6,902 nucleotides of DNA from Flavobacteriaceae bacterium UBA5079 (lineage in GTDB: Bacteria > Bacteroidota > Bacteroidia > Flavobacteriales > Flavobacteriaceae). Location: the NCBI GenBank assembly GCA_002414705.1, contig DIAL01000078.1, positions 60,205-67,106 of the forward strand, in the 5' to 3' direction. The notes under the pieces are model-generated. The model had not been told where the DNA came from. It worked only from the letters and a program-made list of their open reading frames with translations, and made no database searches. Of the stretch, positions 6,873 to 6,902 are shown one piece after another. The translations under genes and the position numbers were made by a program. The first letter of the stretch is position 1; every line of letters begins with the position of its first letter.

Positions 6873-6902
6873 ACTTTTTAAGTTATCTAAAAATCACCTA
6901 TT

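Noticed and set aside
6872..6884. AACTT/AAGTT inverted repeat after pduO as a terminator
   Set aside because: The stem is only 5 bp and almost all A-T, overlaps the stop codon, and has no T-tract after it.

Overview
The window looks like ordinary chromosomal DNA from a member of the Bacteroidota, most likely the family Flavobacteriaceae. The signs are AT-rich DNA, start codons without Shine-Dalgarno sequences, two promoters of the Bacteroidota type (TTTG, 18-19 nt, TAnnTTTG), and proteins that read like flavobacterial family members. Genus cannot be settled from the sequence alone.

Layout. The left half (29-3300) is on the minus strand: a Wza-type polysaccharide export lipoprotein is transcribed first, and a Wzc-type tyrosine autokinase/copolymerase follows after a 2-nt gap. 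A strong promoter (3323-3353) lies just upstream of wza with a leader of about 20 nt, so this is probably the promoter-proximal end of a capsule or exopolysaccharide operon that continues off the left edge. A 103-bp divergent gap (3301-3403) separates it from three plus-strand genes. These are an Uup-type ABC-F ATPase (3404-5263, TTG start), a class I SAM-dependent methyltransferase of unknown substrate (5384-6148, GTG start), and a PduO-type corrinoid adenosyltransferase (6300-6872) with its own promoter (6252-6282).

How the genes relate. Wza and Wzc form one functional unit: Wzc spans the inner membrane and controls polymer length and export by cycling tyrosine phosphorylation, and Wza carries polymer across the periplasm and outer membrane. 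The three plus-strand genes have no evident common pathway: ribosome- or DNA-linked ABC-F activity, methylation, and B12 cofactor adenosylation. They look like independent housekeeping genes.

Non-coding DNA. No gap exceeds 151 bp. The gaps hold short repeats: a (TCTCACT)3 array at the left edge, an imperfect hairpin at 5276-5305 containing a 10-nt piece of the same array in inverted orientation, and heptad-spaced CAATAC words at 5346-5381. No RNA gene, CRISPR array, insertion sequence or phage gene was seen. I found no convincing undescribed system. The most distinctive feature is the alternating Tyr-Gly tail of Wzc, encoded by a hexamer repeat.
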